A stretch of 52,711 bases of DNA from Candidatus Cloacimonadota bacterium (GTDB lineage: Bacteria; Cloacimonadota; Cloacimonadia; Cloacimonadales; TCS61). The DNA lies in the NCBI GenBank assembly GCA_023137125.1, contig JAGLPW010000078.1, forward strand, positions 1-52,711. Reading direction: 5' to 3'. The notes under the pieces were generated by a model. It made no database searches. It had not been told where the DNA came from and worked only from the letters and a program-made list of their open reading frames with translations. Of this stretch, positions 1 through 8,109 are shown piece after piece. The position numbers and the translations under genes are program-made. Position 1 is the stretch's first letter; the number at the start of each line of letters is the position of its first letter.

Positions 1-33
1 ATGACGTGGCACGCCGCCGTTATGCCTAATTGG
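1..33. other. GC-rich edge sequence, possible cassette-site remnant
   Basis: The first 33 bases are much richer in G and C than anything near them and contain GCCGCCGTTATGCC. A GTTATGC heptamer after a GC-rich arm resembles the R' end of an integron attC site. The partner arm would lie outside the window, so this rests on a single short match. It could equally be the tail of an upstream gene or terminator. Confidence 0.15.
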
Positions 34-50
34 TTGAACTGAGTATTTCC

Positions 51-79
51 TTGACCAAAAAGTATCTTTCTTGTATAAA
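51..79 (+). promoter_or_regulatory. sigma-70-type promoter for the DUF262-HEPN pair
   Basis: TTGACC (51-56) and TATAAA (74-79) are separated by exactly 17 bases, close to the vegetative consensus. They lie about 70 bases before the DUF262 start codon, which has its own AAGGAG-type ribosome binding site. No other gene starts nearby, so this most likely drives the two-gene unit 150-1800. Confidence 0.55.
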
Positions 80-149
80 AGTTGTATGAAGGATTGAGAA
101 TTGAAAATATTAATAATTATGTACAAGTAAAAATAAGGAGAATGAAATT

Positions 150-1181
150 ATGGCAAAAATCCAACTCTCTCAAAGAATGTATAGCATTCTGGATATTATA
201 AGACTATTAGAAAGTGGAGAACTATCAATTCAACCAAAATATCAAAGGAGACGAACAGGTTGGCCAGTTAACGCAAAAACAGCTCTTATTGATACGATAA
301 TGAACAACTTCCCCTTACCCCCTATTTATTTGAGAGATTTTGTGAATGATAAAGGAAGAAGAAAAAAAGAAATAATTGATGGTCAGCAAAGAATTTCGAC
401 AATTGTTGAGTTTTATAAAAATATGTTTGCACTTTCAAGGAACATATTTGACGAACAATTCTTCGGTCTTTATTATAAAGATTTACCTTCAGATGATAAG
501 CATATGATTGAAGATTTTGAAGTATCATTTATATCGATTAAAGGAGCATCAGAGAGCGATGTTATTTCAATTTTTTCACGTTTAAATTCATATAGTCTAC
601 CATTGAATACTCAAGAAAAAAGGAATTCAGCATATACTGGTGAATTAAAAACATTAATCTATGAAATCGCATCTGAATATAATACATTTTGGACAGACTT
701 TAAAATTCTAAGTCCAAATATGATTGCACGAATGGCTGATGCTTCACTTGTTTCAGATATTATTTACTCAATTGTATACGGTATAAAATCTTCTAGCTCT
801 CCAGCTGTTGATAAAATGTATTCTGAATTTGACGATGCGTTTCCACTAAAGAATGAAATCTATAGAAATTTCAATTCCATAATCACGATTTTAGGAAATT
901 TCTTTGAATCAATCCATATTAGGAATATCTTTAAACCAAAATTTATGTTTTATTCAATTTTTCTTGTAGTATATGCGAGACTTTATGGTCTCAAAGAGCA
1001 AGAAGATAGCATTAAAGGTTCAATAAATATTAAGAAAAGTATTTCTTCACTTGAAGATTTTTGCATAAAATATGCTCGATCAGATTTTGATCCTGAATTT
1101 AAAGCAAGATTTAAACAAGCTACAGGTAATGTAGCTCAACGAAACTTTAGGCATCAAGAAATAAGTAAATTGATACTATAG
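150..1181 (+). CDS. DUF262 (GmrSD N-terminal-like) domain protein
   Basis: A 343-residue protein of the DUF262 family. The diagnostic box is DGQQR at residues 77-81, preceded by a PKYQRR segment near residue 29 and a hydrophobic IYLRDF strand. DUF262 has a ParB/sulfiredoxin-like fold. In the GmrSD type IV restriction enzymes this domain uses NTP and recognises or cuts modified phage DNA, but here the C-terminal DUF1524 HNH nuclease of GmrD is absent. The start is supported by AAGGAG about ten bases upstream and a good promoter at 51-79. The stop is one base from the next ATG, so it is almost certainly co-translated with the HEPN protein. The role in defence is inferred from family and partner; the exact activity is unknown. 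Confidence 0.85.
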   Translation: MAKIQLSQRMYSILDIIRLLESGELSIQPKYQRRRTGWPVNAKTALIDTIMNNFPLPPIYLRDFVNDKGRRKKEIIDGQQRISTIVEFYKNMFALSRNIFDEQFFGLYYKDLPSDDKHMIEDFEVSFISIKGASESDVISIFSRLNSYSLPLNTQEKRNSAYTGELKTLIYEIASEYNTFWTDFKILSPNMIARMADASLVSDIIYSIVYGIKSSSSPAVDKMYSEFDDAFPLKNEIYRNFNSIITILGNFFESIHIRNIFKPKFMFYSIFLVVYARLYGLKEQEDSIKGSINIKKSISSLEDFCIKYARSDFDPEFKARFKQATGNVAQRNFRHQEISKLIL

Positions 1182-1182
1182 T

Positions 1183-1800
1183 ATGGCTTATTCTTTAAAT
1201 GTTATATACACTTCTTTCAAAAAGGAAGTTGAGGATTTGAATAGGATAATAATAGCTTTATCTGTTCAACAAGCTAGTATTGATAGAGATACCCATATTG
1301 AAGGATGCTTTATACGTTTTGTAGTATCATGGGAGGTATTTTGCGAAGAGTATTTCTTGAGGTGTTTATGTGTCGGGAAAACTAGATCTCAATATCAAAT
1401 AAAACCACATGTGACAAGTTCAAGAAATACAAATGAAGCATTTAAAAGAGCAAATTCAAGAAGAAGAGACAGAGCAAAAGATTATTTAGACTGGCTTGAT
1501 ACATCAATTATAAAACATAGAATACAAGATTATTTCAGGGCAAACTCAAGAGTACACAAAATTATTGAATCTCCTGATAAAATATATGAAATTCGTACTA
1601 TCAGAAATGCTATTGCACATAGATCCATAGCATCAATGTCTAAATTTGAGAAACATGTTAAAAATCAATTGGGATATTTGGCAATAATTAATCCAACTAT
1701 GGCAGACTTACTTATTATGAAAAAAAGAGGTCTAAACAAACATATATTCATTCTATTAAGTGAGTATTTTCTTGGATTAGCTGATAGACTAACAAAATGA
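1183..1800 (+). CDS. HEPN-domain protein (MAE_28990/MAE_18760-like), partner of DUF262
   Basis: A 205-residue, mostly helical, basic protein. Near the C-terminal third it carries RNAIAH (R141 to H146), the R-x4-H signature of HEPN ribonucleases, preceded by an acidic helix (residues about 130-140). An N-terminal stretch near residues 40-60 (FIRFVVSWEVFCEEYFLR) is typical of the MAE_28990/MAE_18760-like HEPN group, which often sits beside DUF262 genes. HEPN proteins usually cut RNA when released from inhibition. Here the likely model is a two-part system in which the DUF262 protein senses or restrains and the HEPN protein is the toxin; that division of labour is inference. It has no ribosome binding site of its own and starts one base after the upstream stop, which implies translational coupling. 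Confidence 0.75.
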   Translation: MAYSLNVIYTSFKKEVEDLNRIIIALSVQQASIDRDTHIEGCFIRFVVSWEVFCEEYFLRCLCVGKTRSQYQIKPHVTSSRNTNEAFKRANSRRRDRAKDYLDWLDTSIIKHRIQDYFRANSRVHKIIESPDKIYEIRTIRNAIAHRSIASMSKFEKHVKNQLGYLAIINPTMADLLIMKKRGLNKHIFILLSEYFLGLADRLTK

Positions 1801-2065
1801 TATTTTTTTGCGATTTATGAATAATTTAATAAAATTCTAACGAAGAAGAATGCATTGTAGCGAATTACAATATGTATAAGCTTTCGAAAATCGAATAACT
1901 TGACTAATAATTAAGATAAGATTTTTTGCAATTGAAATTGGAGTGAAAAGAAAATGAAATTAGTGAATTTGAATAATTTAGGAAATAAAAAAAGGTATTA
2001 TACAATTGTTTATTCCACTTCAAATGGCAGTGTAAGGACAATTAGTATAATTTTATTCTAAAATC
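1801..2065. other. Intergenic spacer between two defence modules
   Basis: 265 AT-rich bases separate the DUF262-HEPN pair from the methyltransferase operon. It holds a short perfect inverted repeat (ATTGTA, 6-base loop, TACAAT at 1854-1871) and a 35-codon open frame at 1954-2061 (listed separately). A TTGACT hexamer occurs near 1898, but I see no good -10 at the right distance. No terminator with a T-tract is evident. Confidence 0.4.
1954..2061 (+). CDS. Possible 35-residue leader peptide before the methyltransferase
   Basis: An ATG preceded by GGAGTGAAAAG opens 35 codons (MKLVNLNNLGNKKRYYTIVY at the N-terminus) and stops four bases before the methyltransferase ATG. The downstream gene has no Shine-Dalgarno of its own, so the short frame could deliver ribosomes to it. 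No family is recognised and the peptide may be functionless. The evidence is only start context, spacing and coupling geometry. Confidence 0.3.
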   Translation: MKLVNLNNLGNKKRYYTIVYSTSNGSVRTISIILF

Positions 2066-3424
2066 ATGAATATTGATTTAAAGATATTAAATACAAATGA
2101 AAAGCTTTCAAAATATTTTGTGGAAGAATACTCTATCAATGAGAAACCCATTTCTATAAGTTTTAGAAAATTGATACCTAAACTTAATAATAAAAATAAG
2201 TATACTCATCTAATTCATTCTTATCCTGCTAAACTTATTCCACATATTCCAAACTTCTTTTTGAATAATAATTATTTTTCAAAAAAAGAAGATCTTGTTT
2301 TAGATCCATTTTGTGGAACAGGTACCGTATTGTTAGAAGCTATGATTTCTGGCAGAAATGCAATAGGTGCAGATGCGAATCCATTAGCACAATTAATTAC
2401 TAAAGTTAAAACCACCTATCTCACAATTGAGATATTGGAATTATACTTCAAACTGATTATTAGTAGTTACAAGAAATTAAGAAAACCAGAAATTCCAGAT
2501 GTCATAAATAAAGATTTCTGGTTCCCTTTGGTAAATCAAAAGAAATTAGGACTTATTAAAAGAGCAATAAACAAAACTACAAACGGTGAAATTCAAGATT
2601 TCTTCTTAATTTGTTTTTCTAATTGTGTTAAAAAGGTTAGTTATGCAGACCCTATAGTAGCTGTGCCAGTGAAATTGAATCCTAAAAGATATCCTGAAGG
2701 TAGTTCTAAAAATATAAAGGCTATTAGAAGAATTAATAATATCAAAACTATTGATGTATTTGCATTATTCAAATCAATTTGTATTAATAATATGCATCGT
2801 ATAAATACTCTTCAAAATTTAAATAACAACATTAAAATTATTTCAAAAGATGCTCGGAAATTAACAAAAAGCTTAATAACAAACGAACTTATTAAAGATG
2901 AATCTGTCGATTTAATTATCACATCTCCACCTTATGCAGGTGCACAAAAATATATACGATCATCAAGTTTAAATTTAGGGTGGTTAGGTTTAGCCAAGTC
3001 AAATGAATTAAAATTATTAGATAAAAAGAATATTGGCAGAGAGAATTATACTAAAGGTGAATTAAAGAAAATTAAAACAGGTATATATAATGCAGATAAA
3101 CTATTAGAAAAAATTTATTCTATTAATAAACTTAGAGCATATATTGTTGGTAACTACTTGATAGAGATAATGTCCGCTTTAGATGAATCTATTCGTGTTC
3201 TAAAGAAAAATTCGTATTTAATCTTAATTATTGGAAACAATAAAGTGAGTAATTTTGAATTTAATACACAACAGTATCTAACTGAATATTTAGTTTCAAA
3301 AAAATTAAGCTTAAAATTTAAACTCATTGATGATATAAAATCTTATGGTCTTATGACAAAACGTAATAAAACTGCAGATATTATTTCAAGAGAATGGATT
3401 ATAGTATTCAAGAAACATATGTGA
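2066..3424 (+). CDS. DNA methyltransferase (N4-cytosine/N6-adenine type), first gene of a four-gene conflict operon
   Basis: A 452-residue SAM-dependent DNA methylase. The SAM-binding motif I is DPFCGTGT at residues 80-87, followed by an acidic DAN turn (residues about 104-106). The catalytic motif IV is SPPY at residues 287-290 (preceded by T). An N-terminal HSYPAKLIPHIP box is common in exocyclic-amino methyltransferases acting on DNA. Motif I precedes motif IV with about 200 residues between, room for a target recognition segment. SPPY favours N4-cytosine, though N6-adenine is possible. The operon has no obvious restriction nuclease, so the methylase may mark self DNA or modify a target for the ATPase/PRTase module. 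The next gene starts within ten bases of its stop. Confidence 0.85.
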   Translation: MNIDLKILNTNEKLSKYFVEEYSINEKPISISFRKLIPKLNNKNKYTHLIHSYPAKLIPHIPNFFLNNNYFSKKEDLVLDPFCGTGTVLLEAMISGRNAIGADANPLAQLITKVKTTYLTIEILELYFKLIISSYKKLRKPEIPDVINKDFWFPLVNQKKLGLIKRAINKTTNGEIQDFFLICFSNCVKKVSYADPIVAVPVKLNPKRYPEGSSKNIKAIRRINNIKTIDVFALFKSICINNMHRINTLQNLNNNIKIISKDARKLTKSLITNELIKDESVDLIITSPPYAGAQKYIRSSSLNLGWLGLAKSNELKLLDKKNIGRENYTKGELKKIKTGIYNADKLLEKIYSINKLRAYIVGNYLIEIMSALDESIRVLKKNSYLILIIGNNKVSNFEFNTQQYLTEYLVSKKLSLKFKLIDDIKSYGLMTKRNKTADIISREWIIVFKKHM

Positions 3425-3429
3425 AAACT

Positions 3430-4422
3430 ATGGCAAAAAAAAATTACGAGATCAGACCACTTAAAGAAAAATTAATGGACAAGATATTGATTTATTACTC
3501 TACCATCTGGAAGGATAAACTTGAAGAAAGTATTCACAAACAATGGTTAGCAAATTTCCATAGTAATAATAGAATTATTCATGAAAAAGAGCAATTAAAT
3601 GCTTTATATTTATTATCTAAATTTATGTATTTTGGAAATGCTGAATTACGAGAACTATTAAGATGCATATATAGAGATTTATATAAATATCCTATTATCG
3701 AAGAAATTAGAAAAAGTAATGGAAATACAATTGATCTTAAGTTTATTAAAGAGAAATTTGAAAAAGAAAAAGCAAAAACTAAATTTTTGGGAATTGGTAA
3801 TCCATCAGAAAGTGGCATTCATTTATTATACTATTTTAGACAAGAAAACAATCTAAGTAAAGAAATGTTCCTAAATACACATGAAATTTTCAGTATTGAT
3901 TTAGTTAAAGACAAAGATGAAAATGGTTTTGATCGAGAATACTTAAAATCAAAAGTTTCTAATACACAAATTCAGAGATATATATTTATAGATGATTTCT
4001 GTGGAAGTGGATCACAAGCAACTCTCTATTCAAAAAATATTGTTGAAAAAATAAAATCATTAAACCCTAATATTGAAGTTAACTATTTAGTTCTCTTCTC
4101 TACAGAACATGGTATGCAAGTAATAAAAGAAAGAACTAAATTTGATAATATAAAATCTGTTTTCACAATAGATGATTCTTTTAAATGTTTTTCTGATGAT
4201 TCAAGAATTTTTTCGAAAAAGGTTACAGGAATTGACAAAGATTTTACACAAGACTTTTGTTATAATTATGGTAAGAAGCTTTGGTGTTTTCATCCATTAG
4301 GTTTCCAAAATGGACAACTTCTATTAGGACTTTTCCACAATACACCAGACAATACTCTGCCAATTTTTTGGAGTGATAATAATAAATGGCAACCCATTTT
4401 TAAAAGGTATCATAAGGTTTAA
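3430..4422 (+). CDS. Phosphoribosyltransferase-like conflict-system protein (PRTase-CE type)
   Basis: About 330 residues from the ATG at 3430. A longer ATG at 3394 would overlap the methylase by 31 bases, and a GTG at 3421 would form a GTGA overlap with its stop; all three are in frame. The key segment is YIFIDDFCGSGSQA with D188-D189 followed by G192-S193-G194-S195. This is the strand-DD-loop layout of a type I phosphoribosyltransferase PRPP-binding site, with a GSGS loop where classical enzymes have TGGT. The N-terminal 130 residues are helical and lysine-rich. Proteins of this kind are known to me next to ORC/CDC6-like ATPases in predicted conflict systems (PRTase-CE). Whether it transfers phosphoribose, cleaves a nucleotide or only binds one is not known from sequence. 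Confidence 0.7.
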   Translation: MAKKNYEIRPLKEKLMDKILIYYSTIWKDKLEESIHKQWLANFHSNNRIIHEKEQLNALYLLSKFMYFGNAELRELLRCIYRDLYKYPIIEEIRKSNGNTIDLKFIKEKFEKEKAKTKFLGIGNPSESGIHLLYYFRQENNLSKEMFLNTHEIFSIDLVKDKDENGFDREYLKSKVSNTQIQRYIFIDDFCGSGSQATLYSKNIVEKIKSLNPNIEVNYLVLFSTEHGMQVIKERTKFDNIKSVFTIDDSFKCFSDDSRIFSKKVTGIDKDFTQDFCYNYGKKLWCFHPLGFQNGQLLLGLFHNTPDNTLPIFWSDNNKWQPIFKRYHKV

Positions 4423-4429
4423 TAATATT

Positions 4430-6490
4430 ATGGAAAATATAGTGTTGCAAAATCCATTTAGTATTACAAAAGCTACTGAATTTACAGATATTGAAATCAA
4501 TGATTACTGGATCAATTTTAGTTTTGGTGATGATAAAACGGTCTTTAATATGTTAAATCCTAATGAATTTATGCCAAAGTATATTTTAGGTGGTAAGGGA
4601 TGCGGCAAAACTCATTTACTAAGATATTTTTCATTTCCTTTACAAATGATACGCTATAATAATGATCCTAGTAGAATTCTATCTGAGGACAAATATATAG
4701 GTATATATTCTGTATTAGATGGTTTAGATTCATCCAGATTCGCAGGTAAAGGAATTGATGATAACATCTGGAATAACCTTTTTGAATATTATTTTGAACT
4801 TTATATTTGCGATAACTTATTGAATATAATTAATAATATCTTTTCGAAAATTTCTATTGATAAATCTAATGAAACTGAAATTGTAAACGACATAAAAGAC
4901 TTATTTCACAATAATGTTGATTGTATCCATGATTTTCCATCAATTATTGAATACTTAAAAACACTCAGAAGAAATATTGACTCAGAAATTGTTAATGCAC
5001 CATTTACACGTAAATTAAATTTTGATTTGGTTAAAATTTCCTTTTCACCTGGTGATTTAATCTTTGGCATTCCAAAAATACTAAGCAATGTTATTAAGGA
5101 TTTTAAAAAAATAAAATTTATCTATATATTAGATGAATATGAAAAATTTTATAAATCGCAAAAAATATTTGTGAACTCGCTAGTTTTTGATAAAAAAACT
5201 CCTTGCACTTTTTGGATTGGCTCACGCAAATATGGTTTTTCAACTCAAAACACAAAATCTGATGAGCCCATTAGACCAGGATCTGAGTTTCAACCTATTG
5301 AATTAGATGCTTATTATAGGAGAAACGAAACTCACTATAGGGATTTTGCAAAAAACTTATTTATAAATAGATTAGTGAAATTTTATGAAGAAAAAAACTT
5401 AAAATTAGATAAAAATGAAGTAGAAAAACGGTTTATTGAAAAGTTTGTGAAGTACACGGATGAAACTATAATAAACAAATTAAAAGAAAAATATCCTAGT
5501 GGTAATTATCCACATATAAAAAATCTTAAAAAGAGTTTAGAGTCTGGTTTCAAAAAGAAATGCGTATATGGAGTTATAGAAAGAGATAGTTTAGATTATA
5601 TTGTTGAATCCCTCAAACAACTGACTAACAATAATCCATTGTATCAAAAGTACAAAATATTCCTATTTTATCAAAAATGGAATAAAGCAAATACGACATC
5701 AAACTTACTTAATTTTGTTGATGAAATAAATTCTCAATTTAATCTTTTCTTAGCTGAGAAACCCAGTGTTTTTGATAAGATTCAGGAAAAATTTAAATTA
5801 GATTTTATAGTTCAATTAGCTTCTGAAAATAAATTAAGAAATACTTATTATTCAGGAATTGATAATTTCATAGATCTTTCTTGGGGTAATCCAAGAGTAC
5901 TTTTATTAATCCTGAAAATAACTATAGAAAAATCTTGGCTCCGTGGAGAGAATCCTCTTAGTGATGGTTCAATGATTTCTCTCGAGTCACAGTTTCAAGG
6001 TGTTTTTGAAACTGCTAAATGGTTTTTTGAAGATGCAGAAATCATTGGGGTAAGAGGGAAAAATATTTATAAATCAATTTATAATTTGGCTGATTTATTC
6101 CGTCTATATCGGTTTTCAGACAAACCACCAGAAACCTCTGTTTCTTGTTTTAGCTATAGGCAAGAATTATTATCTGAACAAGCTGAAGATTATATTAGTG
6201 AATCTGTGCTTCATTCACTAATAATTGAGATAGAAAGTGGAAGAAAAGAAAAAAATTCTGGAAGAAAAGAAAAAGTTTATCAAATTAATAAAACTATTGC
6301 TCCATTATGGAATTTACCAACAAGTAGAAGAGGTATCGTTTCTTTAAATAAGGAAATACTTGAATCTATTTTTAATCCAGAATTTCATGATAAATTTAAT
6401 AGTTTATTGAAGAGAAAAAAAAATACCCTAAATGCTCCATTTTGTAGTATAATAAATAGTAATTCCCAAACTACACTATTTGACACTTAA
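4430..6490 (+). CDS. ORC/CDC6-like AAA+ P-loop ATPase of the conflict operon
   Basis: 686 residues from ATG 4430, which starts eight bases after the upstream stop, has AAGG twelve bases before it and gives the conserved-looking opening NPFSITKATEF. An ATG at 4373 would overlap the PRTase gene by 50 bases and adds 19 unconvincing residues. Walker A is GGKGCGKT (residues 54-61); Walker B is ILDEYEKF with D235-E236. This matches the ORC-CDC6-like STAND/AAA+ group that sits beside PRTase-CE proteins. After the ATPase core comes a long helical region (about 300-560) with winged-helix-like segments near the C-terminus. An in-frame 21-base tandem repeat (6238-6274) encodes two SGRKEK units. It is the likely NTP-driven sensor or switch of the operon. 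Confidence 0.75.
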   Translation: MENIVLQNPFSITKATEFTDIEINDYWINFSFGDDKTVFNMLNPNEFMPKYILGGKGCGKTHLLRYFSFPLQMIRYNNDPSRILSEDKYIGIYSVLDGLDSSRFAGKGIDDNIWNNLFEYYFELYICDNLLNIINNIFSKISIDKSNETEIVNDIKDLFHNNVDCIHDFPSIIEYLKTLRRNIDSEIVNAPFTRKLNFDLVKISFSPGDLIFGIPKILSNVIKDFKKIKFIYILDEYEKFYKSQKIFVNSLVFDKKTPCTFWIGSRKYGFSTQNTKSDEPIRPGSEFQPIELDAYYRRNETHYRDFAKNLFINRLVKFYEEKNLKLDKNEVEKRFIEKFVKYTDETIINKLKEKYPSGNYPHIKNLKKSLESGFKKKCVYGVIERDSLDYIVESLKQLTNNNPLYQKYKIFLFYQKWNKANTTSNLLNFVDEINSQFNLFLAEKPSVFDKIQEKFKLDFIVQLASENKLRNTYYSGIDNFIDLSWGNPRVLLLILKITIEKSWLRGENPLSDGSMISLESQFQGVFETAKWFFEDAEIIGVRGKNIYKSIYNLADLFRLYRFSDKPPETSVSCFSYRQELLSEQAEDYISESVLHSLIIEIESGRKEKNSGRKEKVYQINKTIAPLWNLPTSRRGIVSLNKEILESIFNPEFHDKFNSLLKRKKNTLNAPFCSIINSNSQTTLFDT
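6238..6274 (+). repeat. 21-base tandem repeat inside the ORC-like ATPase gene
   Basis: The 16-base unit TGGAAGAAAAGAAAAA begins at 6238 and again at 6259, a 21-base period. In frame it encodes two SGRKEK units separated by N. Copy change would add or remove seven residues without shifting frame. Two units only, so it may be incidental. Confidence 0.5.
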
Positions 6491-6495
6491 CGATT

Positions 6496-7428
6496 ATGGA
6501 CTATTCAATTTTATATAAAGAAAGTTTTTCATATGACAAAATTAGTAGTATCTCTAAATATGATTTATATATATCAGCTTATGATAATTGTGATAGGACA
6601 AAAAAAGTATATACAAAAATTAATTCTAAAGAAAAAAAATGGATAATATTTCCACATTATAAGAGTTTAAAAAAACATGAATTGCCACTTAAAGGAAATT
6701 ATATTAGTGATCAATATAAAGAAGATGAATTTTACTTAAAATTTATTGATGAATGGAACTATTCTTCTGATATTAAACTTTGTGTAGATATTACTGGTTT
6801 TATTCGACCGCATTTATTATATCTAATTAGATTCCTATCAATTAAAGGATTCAAAAAAGTGGATTTTTTGTATACTGAACCCAAAAGATATAAAGATGCT
6901 GATGAAACTACTTTCTCAGGTTTTATCGATAATATCAGAACAATTGAAGGTTATAGCTCAATGTTTAGAAATCCTAATACTAATAATGATATATTGATAA
7001 TTACTGCAGGTTATGATGACAATTTGTTGGCAAAAATAGCACAAAATAAAAATCAATGCAAAAAAAGATATTTCATTTTAGGTTTCCCATCTTTACAGCC
7101 TGATATGTATCAGGAAAGTATTATTAAAATCGAAAATGCTAAAGAATCAATAGGTGAAAACAAAATATTGAAATTTTCTCCTGCAAATGATCCATTTGTT
7201 ACTGCTCAAATAATTAGTGAAATAATCAATGATAATCCAGATGCTACCAATATTTACCTTAGTCCTTTGTCAACAAAACCACAATCAATAGGAATTGCTC
7301 TATATTTTTTATGGAACTTTAAAGAAAAACCAATAAGTGTAATTTTCCCTTTTAGCAATACATACTCAACAAAACATGCAATAGGCATACAAAGGATTTG
7401 GAAATATACTTTTGAATTTCCTATATAA
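6496..7428 (+). CDS. Unrecognised two-domain Rossmann-like protein, last gene of the conflict operon
   Basis: 310 residues, no enzyme motif I can name. The N-terminus has a DLYISAYDNCDRTKKVY strand-loop-helix. A central segment, LCVDITGFIRPHLLYLIRFL (near residues 94-113), looks like a nucleotide-binding strand-turn-helix and recalls the NxTGG turn of CARF-type domains, though GG is missing. A second alpha/beta half (residues about 160-305) holds ILIITAGYDD and IYLSPLSTKPQSIG. The gene follows the ATPase stop by five bases and ends the unit. Position suggests it is the effector or ligand sensor of the system, which is inference. It has no signal peptide or membrane segment. Confidence 0.6.
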   Translation: MDYSILYKESFSYDKISSISKYDLYISAYDNCDRTKKVYTKINSKEKKWIIFPHYKSLKKHELPLKGNYISDQYKEDEFYLKFIDEWNYSSDIKLCVDITGFIRPHLLYLIRFLSIKGFKKVDFLYTEPKRYKDADETTFSGFIDNIRTIEGYSSMFRNPNTNNDILIITAGYDDNLLAKIAQNKNQCKKRYFILGFPSLQPDMYQESIIKIENAKESIGENKILKFSPANDPFVTAQIISEIINDNPDATNIYLSPLSTKPQSIGIALYFLWNFKEKPISVIFPFSNTYSTKHAIGIQRIWKYTFEFPI

Positions 7429-7717
7429 AATTATTCAAACATAAGATAAACGAATAGAAAAAATCTGTCAGGTAGTTTTATCCAATTCTAATTAATAAAT
7501 ATCTAAATGCTTTGACAAAACTTTTTACTTTTTTTTTGCTCGAAAAATAAATCATCAAATAAAAATTTGGACTTGAAAACTATTATCAATGCGCAGTATA
7601 GATTGACGTTGTCCCCGCAAACTGGTCCAAACTTAATATGTAAAACTGTGTAAAATTAGTTTAAAATAACTGAGAATTACTCTATTATATATTTACTATT
7701 ATATATAAGTTAGCAAG

Positions 7718-7853
7718 AAAATGACAAACCGCTGCAACTTTTTATATTCATTTTATAATGTCTTTGGTGTTGGTAAACTCATTGAGTCATTACTTCACAA
7801 GCACCAAATATAGATTTTAACGGCTCATCGTATTTAATATGCTAAATACTGAT
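7718..7853 (+). repeat. Direct repeat, upstream copy (pairs with 14,699-14,811)
   Basis: The core 7718-7785 matches 14,699-14,767 over 68-69 bases, by eye at roughly three quarters identity. It begins AAAATGACAAAC(C/T)GCTGCAA, includes CTTTGGTGTT(G/A)GTAA and ends CTCATTGA. After a variable stretch, a second block around TGCTAAATA matches again. The two copies have the same orientation and enclose the STAND, unknown and HEPN genes. A 17-base version of the first motif also lies at the left end of the transposon at 28,897. Confidence 0.6.
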
Positions 7854-8046
7854 TCTTCTTGACAATTACTTCACCTAAATCGTTAATTTCTATGCTTACA
7901 GTTTTGTATTGATGGTTAGACATAGAATTAGGAAGGGATATTGAAAAGCTCTTATACACTCCCAAATCGGGAAGATCCTCGAACTTTTCGAGAATCAAAA
8001 TGGAATATCTGTGAACTTGGTCTGGGACATATACATTATGGGTAAC
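7834..8046 (-). pseudogene. 70-codon C-terminal gene remnant, no start codon
   Basis: The minus strand is open for 70 codons between a TAA at 8047-8049 and its own TAA at 7834-7836. It reads like a real protein tail: a balanced residue mix with segments such as ILILEKFEDLPDLGVY and YKTVSIEINDLGEVIVKK. It has no ATG near its beginning and lies against the STAND gene start region. The downstream repeat copy (minus strand near 14,790-14,870) has a poorer frame with a similar NGKNIFIKKQN patch, so both junctions may hold debris of one gene family. The family is not recognised. Confidence 0.45.
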
Positions 8047-8109
8047 TTATAGAGTATTTGTTAATTTAATTTCTAAAAGTATTAGAAGATGAAGCATAAA
8101 AGGTAGAAA

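Larger units (their letters stand above)
7429..8109. other. 681-base spacer with a direct repeat and a gene remnant
   Basis: No intact gene. The first 280 bases are AT-rich with no clear terminator. Bases 7718-7853 are the upstream copy of a direct repeat found again at 14,699. Bases 7834-8046 carry a truncated minus-strand reading frame. The last 60 bases lead into the STAND gene, whose ribosome binding site is AAAGGTAG just before its ATG. The mixture of repeat and gene debris marks a module junction. Confidence 0.6.

Noticed and set aside
3394-3429. Upstream ATG (3394) as start of the PRTase-like gene
   Set aside because: It overlaps the methylase by 31 bases and adds residues unlike a conserved N-terminus; 3430 (or GTG 3421) fits the gene spacing better.
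2066-7428. Classical restriction-modification system
   Set aside because: No restriction nuclease motif (PD-ExK, HNH, GIY-YIG) was found beside the methylase; the partners are ATPase and PRTase-like instead.
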